Made by a program: the position numbers and the translations under genes
The notes under the pieces: generated by a model
Told to the model about the DNA's origin: nothing
Seen by the model: only the letters and a program-made list of their open reading frames with translations
The model's database searches: none
Shown: positions 30,834 to 39,711 of the stretch, one piece after another
Layout: the number at the start of each line of letters is the position of its first letter
How positions within the stretch are numbered: the stretch's first letter is position 1
From: Parashewanella sp965200795
GTDB taxonomy: Bacteria > Pseudomonadota > Gammaproteobacteria > Enterobacterales > Shewanellaceae
Reading direction: 5' to 3'
Assembly: GCA_965200795.1 (NCBI GenBank)
Contig: CBDAVB010000035.1
Span: 248,001 to 312,000 of the forward strand
DNA length: 64,000 nt

Positions 30834-30860
30834 AAAAAGGTCGCTTAGGCGGCCTTTTTT
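30834..30860 (+). terminator. Terminator after first tuf
   Basis: AAAAAGGTCGCttaGGCGGCCTTTTTT: a GC stem followed by six T. It ends the tRNA-tuf operon and separates it from the accessory block. The 30861-31093 stretch holds no gene. Confidence 0.8.
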
Positions 30861-31093
30861 AATGCCTGTCTTTTATATCCTAAATCGCCATACAAGCTGG
30901 CGTTCAACTCACTTCGTGCTTTTGAGCACTCTCAGGCACCTAAACAAGCTATTTTTAATACGCGAATAGGATCACTACTTTTTTTTCATGCAGTTAAAAT
31001 GAACCTTAGGTTAACTATTGTTAAGCTTTATTGAACAGCAGCTAAAAATTGATATGTTGAACCTATGGTGTCAATTGTTGAGAGATATTTAAA

Positions 31094-32335
31094 ATGTTAA
31101 GTAAGTTAAATTGTATATGGGGGTGTTTTGGAGGGAACTCCGCGGAAAGGGAAGCTCTAATTTCTCATAAACAGGGAGGTGTACAAGATGAAAATAATTT
31201 AAGTTATTTGCACTCTGAACCCGCGAATAGTCATGTAAGTCAGTTTATTGCTGACGAAAGAGAGCAGAGTTCGAATTTTCAACAATCAATGTCTCCTGAC
31301 CAGCCCTTTTTATCGCGATACGCTGTTTCTATTCCAAATCAAACTCCGTCAGCAACGAATTATGCTGAAAGTTTAAAAGAAAATCCTGATGGTGAAATGA
31401 GCCGAATAGTCCAGACGCAAGATAAGAGGGCGCTTGAGGCTATTTGTAATGAAGATTTATCTTTAATAAACAATCCTGAATATCAAAACGAGGATGGTCA
31501 ATGTTTATTACAGCTAATGATACAGAGCAAGTGGTTTGATGGGATAGGTTATGTTTTAGAGCTTGATGATATTGCTTCAGTAATTAATGACACCAAAGAT
31601 TCTGACCTGCAACCTCTTGTGTTACTTACAAAAATGCTAGCAACAAACAATAACGACTCAGAAACAGCTAAGCTTGTGGAATTTGTTGCCCGTATGCTTG
31701 ATTTAGGAGTAGATCCGAACGGGTATAACACTTTGACTATCAACCATCAAAAAGTATGGAGTGATTCACAAAAAACACCCTCAACTGGTCGCTCTCCAGA
31801 TGTCAGTACAATAGCTGCAGCTAAAAAGTTCTTATATCGAAAGGAGCTAAACATTAGAGGGCGAGTTAAAAGTTGTACATTAAAGAAGCGGGCAACCACA
31901 CCGATTGTTCACCTTTGTGAAAATATCAGGGCGGAGCATGTCCCTCTAATAAAAAAATTTATTGAAAAGGGGGCTGATGCTAATACAAGTGTAATAGCTA
32001 AGAGTAATGCCAGTGCCCTAACTGTCGCTTTAAAATTTCTTAATGGCGTTGAAGAGCAATCGTGTGATAAAGGAAACAGTAAGTTAGAAGTAGTTTTTGA
32101 AGTTATTGACTTGTTGCTATCAGCCGGAGCTGAGTTTGATTCTTCCAGTCAAACCCAAGCCGATTATATTGAACCGTATGGACTTGATCGTTGGGATAAA
32201 ATAAAAGCTGAACATAATTTGTCATATACGCAACCAAGTAAGTGTTTATCAAACGAAAGTACAAAAGTCACAAGAGAAGACGGTACAACTTATTATGATA
32301 TAAGGAGTAAAAAAAGAAATACGAATTATACATAA
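31094..32335 (+). CDS. Ankyrin-repeat-like protein, possible effector
   Basis: 413 aa, AT-rich compared with the flanking ribosomal genes. No signal peptide. Residues ~1-115 are low-complexity and polar (Ser/Gln/Asn-rich). From ~115 onwards helical pairs resemble degenerate ankyrin repeats: DKRALEAICNEDLSLINN, AKLVEFVARMLDLGVDPNGY, VPLIKKFIEKGADANTSVIA, VFEVIDLLLSAGAEFDSSS. Repeats of this type are common in secreted effectors of host-associated bacteria, but that role is inference. Basic C-terminus SKKRNTNYT. Confidence 0.65.
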   Translation: MLSKLNCIWGCFGGNSAEREALISHKQGGVQDENNLSYLHSEPANSHVSQFIADEREQSSNFQQSMSPDQPFLSRYAVSIPNQTPSATNYAESLKENPDGEMSRIVQTQDKRALEAICNEDLSLINNPEYQNEDGQCLLQLMIQSKWFDGIGYVLELDDIASVINDTKDSDLQPLVLLTKMLATNNNDSETAKLVEFVARMLDLGVDPNGYNTLTINHQKVWSDSQKTPSTGRSPDVSTIAAAKKFLYRKELNIRGRVKSCTLKKRATTPIVHLCENIRAEHVPLIKKFIEKGADANTSVIAKSNASALTVALKFLNGVEEQSCDKGNSKLEVVFEVIDLLLSAGAEFDSSSQTQADYIEPYGLDRWDKIKAEHNLSYTQPSKCLSNESTKVTREDGTTYYDIRSKKRNTNYT

Positions 32336-32740
32336 CGATTCAATAAGGCTCATTTATTTCATGCTAAGCTTGCTCTTGAAGGGGCTCAATTTCCGAAAGT
32401 GTTTGCTCATCAGGCCGGTCATCAAAATGAAAAGTTATTCTGCATTAGTGGGCAGTCGGACAGTTTATGGCGCAACACTGTGAATACCATTAACACAAAA
32501 ACAAGCGAAGCGAGTCAATATAAATATGGTGAGTCATTCCTCGTTGAAGAGCATGTGCCTGTTATCACCAAGGCGGGGAATCAATATCTGACGGGGACAG
32601 CACTTCATATTCCCAGCAAACGAGCATGTTTAAGTATTTTTCAGGCAAATAACCTTGCTGGCGGCCCAATAGCGAGAGCTTGGCTTGATTATCACTTGCC
32701 GATTGGATTTCACGGGAGTTTTGGATTATCTGTTGATTAG
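32336..32740 (+). pseudogene. C-terminal remnant of a carotenoid oxygenase (RPE65/CCD family)
   Basis: An open frame from 32336 to TAG 32740 encodes ~134 residues. Its sequence matches the end of carotenoid cleavage oxygenases: GAQFPKVFAHQAGHQNEKLF, an EEHVPVI segment, LHIPSKRACLSIFQA, LAGGPIARAWLDYHLPIGFH and GSFG, the last containing the family's final iron-ligand histidine region. About two thirds of the ~480-aa family length is missing. It is in the same frame as the ankyrin-like gene, separated only by that gene's TAA. An annotator might call a GTG start at 32399; I regard it as a truncated relic. Confidence 0.65.
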
Positions 32741-32947
32741 AAAATTAATTCATTAAAGCAGGTAAAAATGAAAACAAAATAAATTAATTTATGCGGTTAA
32801 GTTTTTAGAGAATTTTGTTGTGGAACACGACTTTCAGTGATTAATAACATATTAATTGAGCGTGAAAAAAACTTAATTAGAGTTCTTGGGGTCTCAGCGG
32901 TATTATTAAATTACCGATAAATAGTTAAACCTAAAAAGGAGCGCCTA

Positions 32948-33694
32948 ATGGTAACCTTGAAATATAATGCGGGAAGTACTGCTTGTTATGATTATAGCAT
33001 GCCGTACCCAAAGGGGACTAGTGTAAAAATGCCTCCTTCTGTAACGGGAAAAGAATTCTCAGTAAGAAGGGCTGTAAATGTTAAAAGTGCACATAGTTTT
33101 GTTCAAGGTAAGAATCAGAGCTTCAATGTCACAGAAGCTGAACAAGCTGGAATGAATTATCTTTCTGATATCAGTGAGCATGTTGACCTGAGCGTTACTC
33201 AGCTGAATGTGACTAAAAAGGATCGGCTTGTAATTAAGCTGATTCAACTACCAGCTGATTCAATTAAAGGCTGGAAATGTCATTCTTGTTTGGCGACACT
33301 AAAGATTATGATTCCAGTCTTTGTATTCCATAACCAAGAAAAAGTATTAAAAGAAGATATCTTTAAAGAACACTTTAGTGAGTTGCTAAAAAACCTTGAA
33401 ACTGAAGCAAAAAACATAAACGCATCTTACGACATAGATAAACTTATTTGCATTTTAAGAGGTATCAAGGACATTTATTTGAATTACGGAAACGACATAG
33501 CCCGAGCTGCTGAGGTTGGAGGCGCAGCTCTAAAGAATGATTTAATATGTGTATCTGACAAGTTTTTTCTTATGCTCCAAAATGTACCATCATTGTACGA
33601 AAATAAAGACAATAAACGCGAGCTTCTCGGGCACCAAAGGGAAATAGACCTTGGCGGTCCAGAGACCAGAAAATTGTATCGGATGATTAGTTAA
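32948..33694 (+). CDS. Protein of unknown function, 248 aa
   Basis: ATG 32948 follows AAAAAGGAGCGCCTA, a strong ribosome binding site. No signal peptide or membrane helix; one CHSC motif (about 111-114) and a helical C-terminal half (NLETEAKNINASYDIDKLIC, DIYLNYGNDIARAAEVGGAA). AT-rich like its neighbours. I do not recognise a family. The 207 bp upstream (32741-32947) holds no gene, and the context is the accessory block between tuf and secE. Confidence 0.6.
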   Translation: MVTLKYNAGSTACYDYSMPYPKGTSVKMPPSVTGKEFSVRRAVNVKSAHSFVQGKNQSFNVTEAEQAGMNYLSDISEHVDLSVTQLNVTKKDRLVIKLIQLPADSIKGWKCHSCLATLKIMIPVFVFHNQEKVLKEDIFKEHFSELLKNLETEAKNINASYDIDKLICILRGIKDIYLNYGNDIARAAEVGGAALKNDLICVSDKFFLMLQNVPSLYENKDNKRELLGHQREIDLGGPETRKLYRMIS

Positions 33695-33722
33695 ATTATT
33701 TTCACAGATGAGCGTAAGCCTC

Positions 33723-34310
33723 TCAAATAACGAAAAGTCTAGCTGTCGATTCAGCTGTAAATTCCGCTTGTTCTGCCGTCACTGGCGGCTGTAAGCCCAT
33801 TAATTGTGGCCAAAAACAATGGGTCTTTACTAATCCGTGGATTTGCTGATAAGTAAATTCAATATCATCAAAATCAAACTCACCACGGCCATTGTATTTT
33901 TCAAGCCACAATTGCAAAGGCGTTAACTTGATGTGTTTCGACATGAAATGCTTTTGCAGTTCTTCAGGTCTATGCAGGAAGTGACCAAAAGCGATTCGAG
34001 TCAGCGTCAGATATTCTGAGTTACGATAAATTTCAATTTCAGCCAATAAAATCTGAATGAGTTGTTGTTTGATTGGTAGGTGAGCGACTTCATCTAATAG
34101 TGAGTTATCAGGATCTTGCTGCCAGAAATGGCTGAATATGGCGACAACCAGTGCTTCTTTAGATTCGAAATGATTGTAAACCGTACGTTTTGAAACTTGC
34201 GCGACAGCGGCAATTTTATCCATGCTGGTTTGCTTCACCCCTGATTCTAAAAAGGTTTGCTTGGCAGCGTTTAATATATCAATACGCTTTTGTTCACTTC
34301 GAGTTTTCAT
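33723..34310 (-). CDS. TetR-family regulator
   Basis: 195 aa. The TetR_N helix-turn-helix is about 10-57 (ILNAAKQTFLESGVKQTSMD, VAQVSKRTVYNHFESKEALV), with a C-terminal AefR/TetR_C-like domain (QIHGLVKTHCFWPQLMG). It is divergent from the metallo-hydrolase gene with two matching palindromes between them, so it probably represses both itself and that gene. Ligand unknown. Confidence 0.85.
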   Translation of the reverse strand: MKTRSEQKRIDILNAAKQTFLESGVKQTSMDKIAAVAQVSKRTVYNHFESKEALVVAIFSHFWQQDPDNSLLDEVAHLPIKQQLIQILLAEIEIYRNSEYLTLTRIAFGHFLHRPEELQKHFMSKHIKLTPLQLWLEKYNGRGEFDFDDIEFTYQQIHGLVKTHCFWPQLMGLQPPVTAEQAEFTAESTARLFVI

Positions 34311-34350
34311 GATGCTCAGTAACCGCTTAAAATAAAATTAACATTATTTT

Positions 34351-34403
34351 ACACTGTTCAGTTTACTTTTTATACTTTATGAGTACACTAAACTGTGCAG
34401 TTT
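34351..34403. promoter_or_regulatory. Twin palindromic operators between TetR gene and hydrolase
   Basis: AAACTGTGCAGTTT (34390-34403) is a perfect dyad, and ACACTGTTCAGTTT (34351-34364) is a near copy 39 bp away; both are followed by ACTTTT. Likely binding sites for the adjacent TetR protein. Confidence 0.65.
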
Positions 34404-34419
34404 ACTTTTGGAGCCGACT

Positions 34420-35517
34420 ATGAACAAGCTAGCGCTGATTTTTTTACTCGTTTTCACGACCGGGTTATTAATAACCTCTTGTATGAGCCGGGACGGCGCG
34501 GAAAAACAACACAAAAAAAAATTCCAAAACAGTGAGGCGGATTATCAGTCCGGTTTTGGTGATGTCATCGCGATTATGAAAGACTATGTCACGACCAAAC
34601 GTTTCAGGCCTGAGCCCACTTTCAAACTGCCGGTCAAACCCGTCTTCGCGGAACAATTACAGCAAGAAACGCAGGATGTGGTGTACCGTTTAGGGCATTC
34701 AAGCCTGCTGTTTAAATTATCGGGTAAATTGGTTCTTGCCGATCCGGTTTTCAGCGAGCGAGCCTCGCCGTTTTCCTGGGCCGGGCCAAAGCGTTTTCAT
34801 CCTACGCCAATCAGTTTAGATGAGCTGCCGGCGGTTGATGTCGTAGTCATCAGCCATGATCATTATGATCACCTCGACAAAGAAAGTACAATAAAATTAG
34901 CCGCAAAAGTTAAGCGTTTTCTTGTACCTGAAAAAGTAGGTCAGTACTTGGCTGATTGGGGGGTGAATAAAGATAAGATCACCGAGTTTGAATGGTGGGA
35001 AAGCAGGCGTTTCAGTGATATTGATTTTACCTTTACGCCGACTCAGCATTTCTCCGGTCGCGGATTATTTGACAGAGATTCAACTTTGTGGGGCAGCTGG
35101 GTCATTAACTCAGGCGCTAAAAATCTGTATTTCAGCGGTGACACCGGTTATTTTTCTGGGTTTAAAGAGATCGGTAAGCGCTTTGGGCCGTTTGACGCCA
35201 CATTCATCGAAACGGGCGCTTATAACGAGAAATGGAGTCAAATCCACATGTTTCCCGAGCAAAGCGTGCAAGCCCATAAGGATTTAAACGGCGGCGTTAT
35301 GATGCCGATCCATAACAGTACCTTTGACCTAGCCTTACATGACTGGGACGAGCCGCTCAATCGAGTTCATGCCGCGGCGGCGCGTGAAGGCGTTGAATTA
35401 GCGACACCGGTTATCGGCCAGCGTATCGAGTTAGGGCGGCCGTTATCAGCCGCACATAAGCGGCAGTGGTGGCTGGAGGCCGAAAATGTAAAAGATGATG
35501 TCCTGGCCGCTGAATAG
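34420..35517 (+). CDS. Metallo-beta-lactamase-fold hydrolase, NAPE-PLD/UlaG-like lipoprotein
   Basis: 365 aa from ATG 34420. The N-terminal hydrophobic segment ends in a lipobox-like LLITSC, suggesting a lipoprotein. The MBL metal motif is VVISHDHYDHLD (HxHxDH), with further ligands in the YFSGDTGYF and MPIHNSTFDLALHDWDEP segments. The overall pattern (LGHSSLLFKLSGKLVLADPVFSERA, FTPTQHFSGRGLFD) resembles the NAPE-hydrolysing phospholipase D group. The substrate could be a phospholipid or another phosphodiester. Regulated by the divergent TetR protein. Confidence 0.82.
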   Translation: MNKLALIFLLVFTTGLLITSCMSRDGAEKQHKKKFQNSEADYQSGFGDVIAIMKDYVTTKRFRPEPTFKLPVKPVFAEQLQQETQDVVYRLGHSSLLFKLSGKLVLADPVFSERASPFSWAGPKRFHPTPISLDELPAVDVVVISHDHYDHLDKESTIKLAAKVKRFLVPEKVGQYLADWGVNKDKITEFEWWESRRFSDIDFTFTPTQHFSGRGLFDRDSTLWGSWVINSGAKNLYFSGDTGYFSGFKEIGKRFGPFDATFIETGAYNEKWSQIHMFPEQSVQAHKDLNGGVMMPIHNSTFDLALHDWDEPLNRVHAAAAREGVELATPVIGQRIELGRPLSAAHKRQWWLEAENVKDDVLAAE

Positions 35518-35563
35518 CGGAGCTGAGAATTGCCGCGAACATTTTCCGGTTTGTTACCGCTTA

Positions 35564-35602
35564 GTATCTGACCCTAAGTTTTTCGATAATTTTGGCGTTC
35601 AG
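35564..35602 (-). repeat. Dispersed repeat A, tail only (inverted copy)
   Basis: The reverse complement CTGAACGCCAAAATTATCGA followed by AAAACTTAGGGTCAGATAC matches the tail of the copies at 38868-38950 and 6430-6566. It begins at the stop codon of the gene at 35599. Confidence 0.55.
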
Positions 35603-37056
35603 GTGTGAGATTTTAATTCTTGAGGAAATAGCCTTGTCGCTTCAGTCCATTGTCCGGATGAGTGATTAAAGGCGACTAAATACATATTATCTGAACTGCA
35701 ATTTTGCGGAAGATGCTTAACTGAAAACTTAAGTATCTTACATTTTTCAGGCTCAGAGCGAAATTCCGGGGCAATCGCCCCAAAAAAAATAACACGTATG
35801 GCAGCCGTCTGAGTCATTAATATATCGATAAGCTCCTGGTCCGCTCGCTCAGCAAAATATAACACCTTCTTTTCTGGATATTTTTTGAGTTGCCCGGCAT
35901 ACTGTTTGAACATTTTCTTTAATTTAAAATCAGAGTAATACCTTATTTTCGGCACCTTGCTTGACATAGAAACAGAAAACAGCTTCATAATTTCCTCTGA
36001 AATTAACCTGTCCACGGTTAGCCCTTTTTTTTTCAGCAAATTCGACAACTGGCCGTCAACTGAATTCAATTCCACTAATTTAGCCCTGGGCAGTTTACCG
36101 ATAATTTCTATAAATTCAGTAAGAAACACGTCAGTATAAAAGTAGGCTTGAAAATTATATGCCCGGAAAAGATTTATGTATTTGAAGAACATCGCAATTA
36201 TTAAGCATCCGTTATAATCGACTTCCCTTATGCCTTTATGATTGATATGGATAATTTCTTTTAAACCTGCATCTTGTTTATACTGAGCGATTGATTTTGA
36301 CTCCCTGGTAACGCTATGCCTTAAATGAAGCAAAACAGCGTTAAACAACTCAGTGGCGGCTCGCTTATTATTATCCGGCAGACTTGAAGTGCATATATGT
36401 CTTTTTGTCACTGACAGCATTGAAACAATATATAAAATATTTACGGCTCGTAACACCCGTTCACAGAGCTTCTCGGCGATTTTTTTAGGATTGAAAACAT
36501 CATTGCTGACAGCTGAAAGATTTTTATGAACCTGCTGTCTGTCGTCATTAAAATAGAAGTTTTTTATTTCAGTACTAATAAAAGCCTTGGTCGTTTCAGT
36601 CCGGCCGGATTCAGTGGCGAGATAGTCCGCAACCGCGGATTGATACTCCTTAATTTCAGCAAGTAACTCTCCGTGATCAGTCAAAACCGGAGACGAGTAA
36701 TTCCTGAAGGAGAGACACCACTTTGCGTAAGGTAAATAACGTATTGATGTTAAGCAAGGAAAAATAGTCAAGAGGAGTTCCGAATAAATGCGTTGAAAAC
36801 TTTCTTGCGTTAACGCTCCGTCATTATCATTTTCGATGCCGCAAACAGCATGCCTCAGGGAGTCTTGTTCAGCTTCGTTAACTGGCCGGTGACTCAAAAA
36901 CATTAAAAAATTTTTATCGGAGATTTTGATCTTATACTGGTAGTAGCAGCAACTGTACGGTTTACCGATCCGCAAACGTTTCGTTTCATCTTCATTGCTG
37001 TTAAGCACATCAGGCCGCAGGCCGCTGGCTATGCCGCTGACGGACGCAATGCTCAT
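35599..37056 (-). CDS. Unrecognised 485-aa protein, paralogue of the upstream gene
   Basis: No signal peptide, no clear membrane segment; predicted cytosolic or secreted by a non-Sec route. It aligns throughout with the gene at 37125. Shared landmarks are YQYKIKISDKNFLMFLSHRP (N-terminus), RESKSIAQYKQDAGLKEIIH, IREVDYNGCL, LVELNSVDGQLSNLLKKKGL, AAIRVIFFGAIAPEFR and the C-terminal CKILKFSVKHLPQNCSSDNM followed by YLVAFNHSSGQW. Helix-rich. AT-rich composition. Separated by 68 bp from its paralogue upstream, probably one transcript. I do not recognise a family. Confidence 0.7.
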   Translation of the reverse strand: MSIASVSGIASGLRPDVLNSNEDETKRLRIGKPYSCCYYQYKIKISDKNFLMFLSHRPVNEAEQDSLRHAVCGIENDNDGALTQESFQRIYSELLLTIFPCLTSIRYLPYAKWCLSFRNYSSPVLTDHGELLAEIKEYQSAVADYLATESGRTETTKAFISTEIKNFYFNDDRQQVHKNLSAVSNDVFNPKKIAEKLCERVLRAVNILYIVSMLSVTKRHICTSSLPDNNKRAATELFNAVLLHLRHSVTRESKSIAQYKQDAGLKEIIHINHKGIREVDYNGCLIIAMFFKYINLFRAYNFQAYFYTDVFLTEFIEIIGKLPRAKLVELNSVDGQLSNLLKKKGLTVDRLISEEIMKLFSVSMSSKVPKIRYYSDFKLKKMFKQYAGQLKKYPEKKVLYFAERADQELIDILMTQTAAIRVIFFGAIAPEFRSEPEKCKILKFSVKHLPQNCSSDNMYLVAFNHSSGQWTEATRLFPQELKSHT

Positions 37057-37124
37057 AAAAAAGTCCTTGGATGATGAAACATTAAACGGAATGTAACTCT
37101 TAATCCGTGTTCAGACAACCCTGT

Positions 37125-38606
37125 TTACCGTGCGAGATTGCCTTGCCGCTGAGGAATTGTCTTTATTGTTTCACGCCATAATTCGTCTGAGTAATTAAAG
37201 GCTACAAGGTACATTTTTTCGAAACTGAAATTTCGCGGAAAATGCTTCACTGAAAACTCTAGTATCTTACATATATGAGGGTTAGTGCGGAATAAGGTTA
37301 AAACCTCCCCGAAAAAAATAACAAGTACAGGCACGGTCTGATTCATTAATATATAGAAAGCATCATAACAGAGTTCAATACCATCCTCTACGAACTCAAC
37401 CAGGTATAAAACTTTTTGCTTGGAATGCCCTGAAATTTCGCCGCCGTACTGTCGAAACATTTTTTCGAGCTTCTCCGCAGTCAAATATTTCACTTTTTCT
37501 AGCATCTTATTCAGGTTTTTTAAGGTCTTTAATTTTTTTTCAGAAACTAACGCGGCCACCTTTAGCCCGTTTTTTTCCAGCAAACTGGAAAACAGGCCGC
37601 AAGATGAATTCAACCCCAGCAATTTAAACCCGGGAAAACAGGCGGTGATAATGTCTTTAAATTCTTTGAGAAATTGTTCGGAATGAAAGAATTCCATCAA
37701 CAAGAAAATCTTAACCAGTTCTATATACTGGACAAACAGTATAAGCGTCGAGCAACCGTTATAGTTAAGATGACTTGTACCTTCGTCATCGATATGAGTA
37801 ACTTCTTCCATACCTAAAAGTTGTTTAAACTCAAACAGTGATTTTGATTCCCTGAAAGTGCCGGACGTTAAATAACTCAAAACATTAGCAAATAACTCAG
37901 CGGTGACCCGTTTCCTATTCGCGTCTACCGAACCCGAGGCAGCTATTTTCTCTGTTAAAACGTCCAGAGCTGAAATAAGAAATAATAAATGTCTGGCTCG
38001 TAACCCGGGATCTCTGATCTTATCGGCTGTTTTGTTGAAAACATGACGAAAAGAGGTCATATTATCCAAGACCTTTTTAACATCATAACCGAAAAAGAAA
38101 TCTCGCAGTTCCTTTTTAATTAACTCATTATTTTTCGGTTCTAAACCAAATTCAGCGTCAATATAATTTTCAACTACTGGAAGATGTTTTTTAGCCTGAC
38201 ATAATACTTTAGGTAAATATGATTCATACGGAGATACCTCATTCTTAAAGTTAGATGCCCATTTATCGAGAGTTGAAATACAAAAATGTGTTACCGAATA
38301 GAATTCCAGAAATTTATCTTCAGCCAGTCTGGAATTTTTAATATCATCCGTTGATACATCCTCTGTTTTGATAAAATTAATGAGAACCTTAACTTTACCT
38401 TGTTCAATAGCTGTAAGTGGTCTGAGACTCAAAAACGCGATAAATTTTTTATCGGATAGTTTGATATTATACTGATATTCACAGCAAACGTCCTCTTGAC
38501 TTACCTGGAGATATTCCGGTTCTTTTTTCTCTTTGGCTTTCTCTTTGAAATAGATTGACTCAAGCTTTTCCGTGATGCCGGAAGTGCCCGGATTCGCAAT
38601 AGCCAT
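37125..38606 (-). CDS. Unrecognised 493-aa protein, paralogue of the downstream gene
   Basis: Same architecture as the gene at 35599: CEYQYNIKLSDKKFIAFLSL near the N-terminus, FRESKSLFEFKQLLGMEEVT, LNYNGCSTLILFVQYIELVK, LGLNSSCGLFSSLLEKNGLK, VLVIFFGEVLTLFRTNPHIC and KHFPRNFSFEKMYLVAFNYS. The best-conserved blocks are the NGC motif and the final ~80 residues (VxVIFFG...CKILxFSVKHxPxN...MYLVAFN). Paralogy implies local duplication followed by strong divergence. Function unknown; an effector or interaction-module role is only a guess from context. Confidence 0.7.
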   Translation of the reverse strand: MAIANPGTSGITEKLESIYFKEKAKEKKEPEYLQVSQEDVCCEYQYNIKLSDKKFIAFLSLRPLTAIEQGKVKVLINFIKTEDVSTDDIKNSRLAEDKFLEFYSVTHFCISTLDKWASNFKNEVSPYESYLPKVLCQAKKHLPVVENYIDAEFGLEPKNNELIKKELRDFFFGYDVKKVLDNMTSFRHVFNKTADKIRDPGLRARHLLFLISALDVLTEKIAASGSVDANRKRVTAELFANVLSYLTSGTFRESKSLFEFKQLLGMEEVTHIDDEGTSHLNYNGCSTLILFVQYIELVKIFLLMEFFHSEQFLKEFKDIITACFPGFKLLGLNSSCGLFSSLLEKNGLKVAALVSEKKLKTLKNLNKMLEKVKYLTAEKLEKMFRQYGGEISGHSKQKVLYLVEFVEDGIELCYDAFYILMNQTVPVLVIFFGEVLTLFRTNPHICKILEFSVKHFPRNFSFEKMYLVAFNYSDELWRETIKTIPQRQGNLAR

Positions 38607-39330
38607 ATAATGCCACCGGCTGTCAGAACATTAAACAAATGTAACCGTTAATCCGTTGTCCGGCAATCCCGGGGCATTAAAAGTGTTATAACCATTGAGC
38701 ATATGAACTTTGCAGAGGAAATATCTAAAATTAACGGGGTCAGAGCTAAAGTCTGAACGGTCATAACCGTGCCGTCGGTTCGTGAATAAGACCCGCCGAT
38801 AAGCTTTGTCACTTTTTTGACGTCCATCTTAAGTACTCCACAGCGTCATTCTTGCTTGAAAGACCGCCGGTATTACCGCGCGAGAGCGCCTTGCGGAGAA
38901 CTTAACCTGAACGCCAAAAATATCGGACAACTTATAGCCGGGTACTTAATTTGAACCGCGGCATCCCTAACCCGGTTGCCGCCGCGTTAAATCGCGGTCA
39001 AGGTTATAGGGGCATCTTGATAACGTCAGCCATAAAGAATACAATCTATGGCCGATTTTTTACCCGGTAACTAATATACTTGCGAAAATCCGGCACACAG
39101 GTACGGGTAGTTCGGATACTAGACCATGTTTCACCGGGCATTTTGAGGCCGTAAGCAGCTGTCCATAAGATTTTACTAAATACTGGCGTTAAGATTCAGC
39201 GCGGCTCGGCGCCGTAAGGTACTGAAGCCGTACGCCAGACAGTCTGAGATTTTATGGTCAGATACTCAAACCTTGAAATGCCAGCGTTAAAGACAAATAC
39301 ACTCGTCGTAAAGAGTAACGGAAACAACCG
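38607..39330 (+). other. Gene-poor gap before secE
   Basis: 724 bp without a convincing gene. It holds repeat A copy 3 (38868-38950). A 59-codon minus-strand frame (38648-38827, starting MDVKKVTKLIGGSYSRTDGT) has no strong ribosome binding site and is unsupported. The last ~100 bp must carry the secE-nusG promoter, but I cannot fix it. Confidence 0.5.
38868..38950 (+). repeat. Dispersed repeat A, copy 3 (short form)
   Basis: CCGGTATTACCGCGCGAGAG, then CGCCTTGCGG, CTGAACGCC, AAAAATATCGGACAACTTAT and AGCCGGGTACTTAA. About three quarters of positions agree with copy 2 at 10766-10848. Confidence 0.7.
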
Positions 39331-39702
39331 ATGACAGCGAATACTGAAAATCAGGGTAACTCTCTGGATATAGTAAAATGGGGTTTAGCGGTAATTTTAG
39401 TCGCCGCGGCCGTAGTAGGTAATCAGTTTTACAGTGAAGAAAGCGTACTAGTACGTGCTATCGCTGTGATTGCGGCGTTCGCCATTGCAGGTGTTATTGC
39501 ATTGCGGACCGTTAAAGGAAAGAAAGCCCTTGAGTTTGCCCGTGAAGCGCGAATTGAAGTGCGTAAAGTGATCTGGCCGACTCGTCAGGAAGCGCTGAAT
39601 ACGACGTTTATTGTCCTGGCCGCCACCGCGATCCTGGCTCTTGTACTATGGTTACTGGATATGGGGCTGTTAAAAATCATCAATTTCATTACTGGCGTAT
39701 AG
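39331..39702 (+). CDS. secE: Preprotein translocase subunit SecE
   Basis: Essential SecYEG component. 123 aa with three membrane helices (about 17-35, 45-62, 91-115) as in the E. coli-type long SecE, and the conserved cytoplasmic amphipathic segment FAREARIEVRKVIWPTRQEA. nusG starts 9 bp later; the pair is the universal secE-nusG operon. Confidence 0.96.
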   Translation: MTANTENQGNSLDIVKWGLAVILVAAAVVGNQFYSEESVLVRAIAVIAAFAIAGVIALRTVKGKKALEFAREARIEVRKVIWPTRQEALNTTFIVLAATAILALVLWLLDMGLLKIINFITGV

Positions 39703-39711
39703 GCATCAACA

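Noticed and set aside
31094..38606. Toxin-antitoxin, phage-defence or secretion island
   Set aside because: No nuclease, kinase, immunity or secretion motifs were visible in these proteins; the block is better described as uncharacterised accessory genes.
38648..38827. Minus-strand 59-codon frame beginning MDVKKVTKLIGGSYSRTDGT
   Set aside because: No convincing ribosome binding site, no recognisable motif, and the surrounding gap is repeat-rich. Could be chance.
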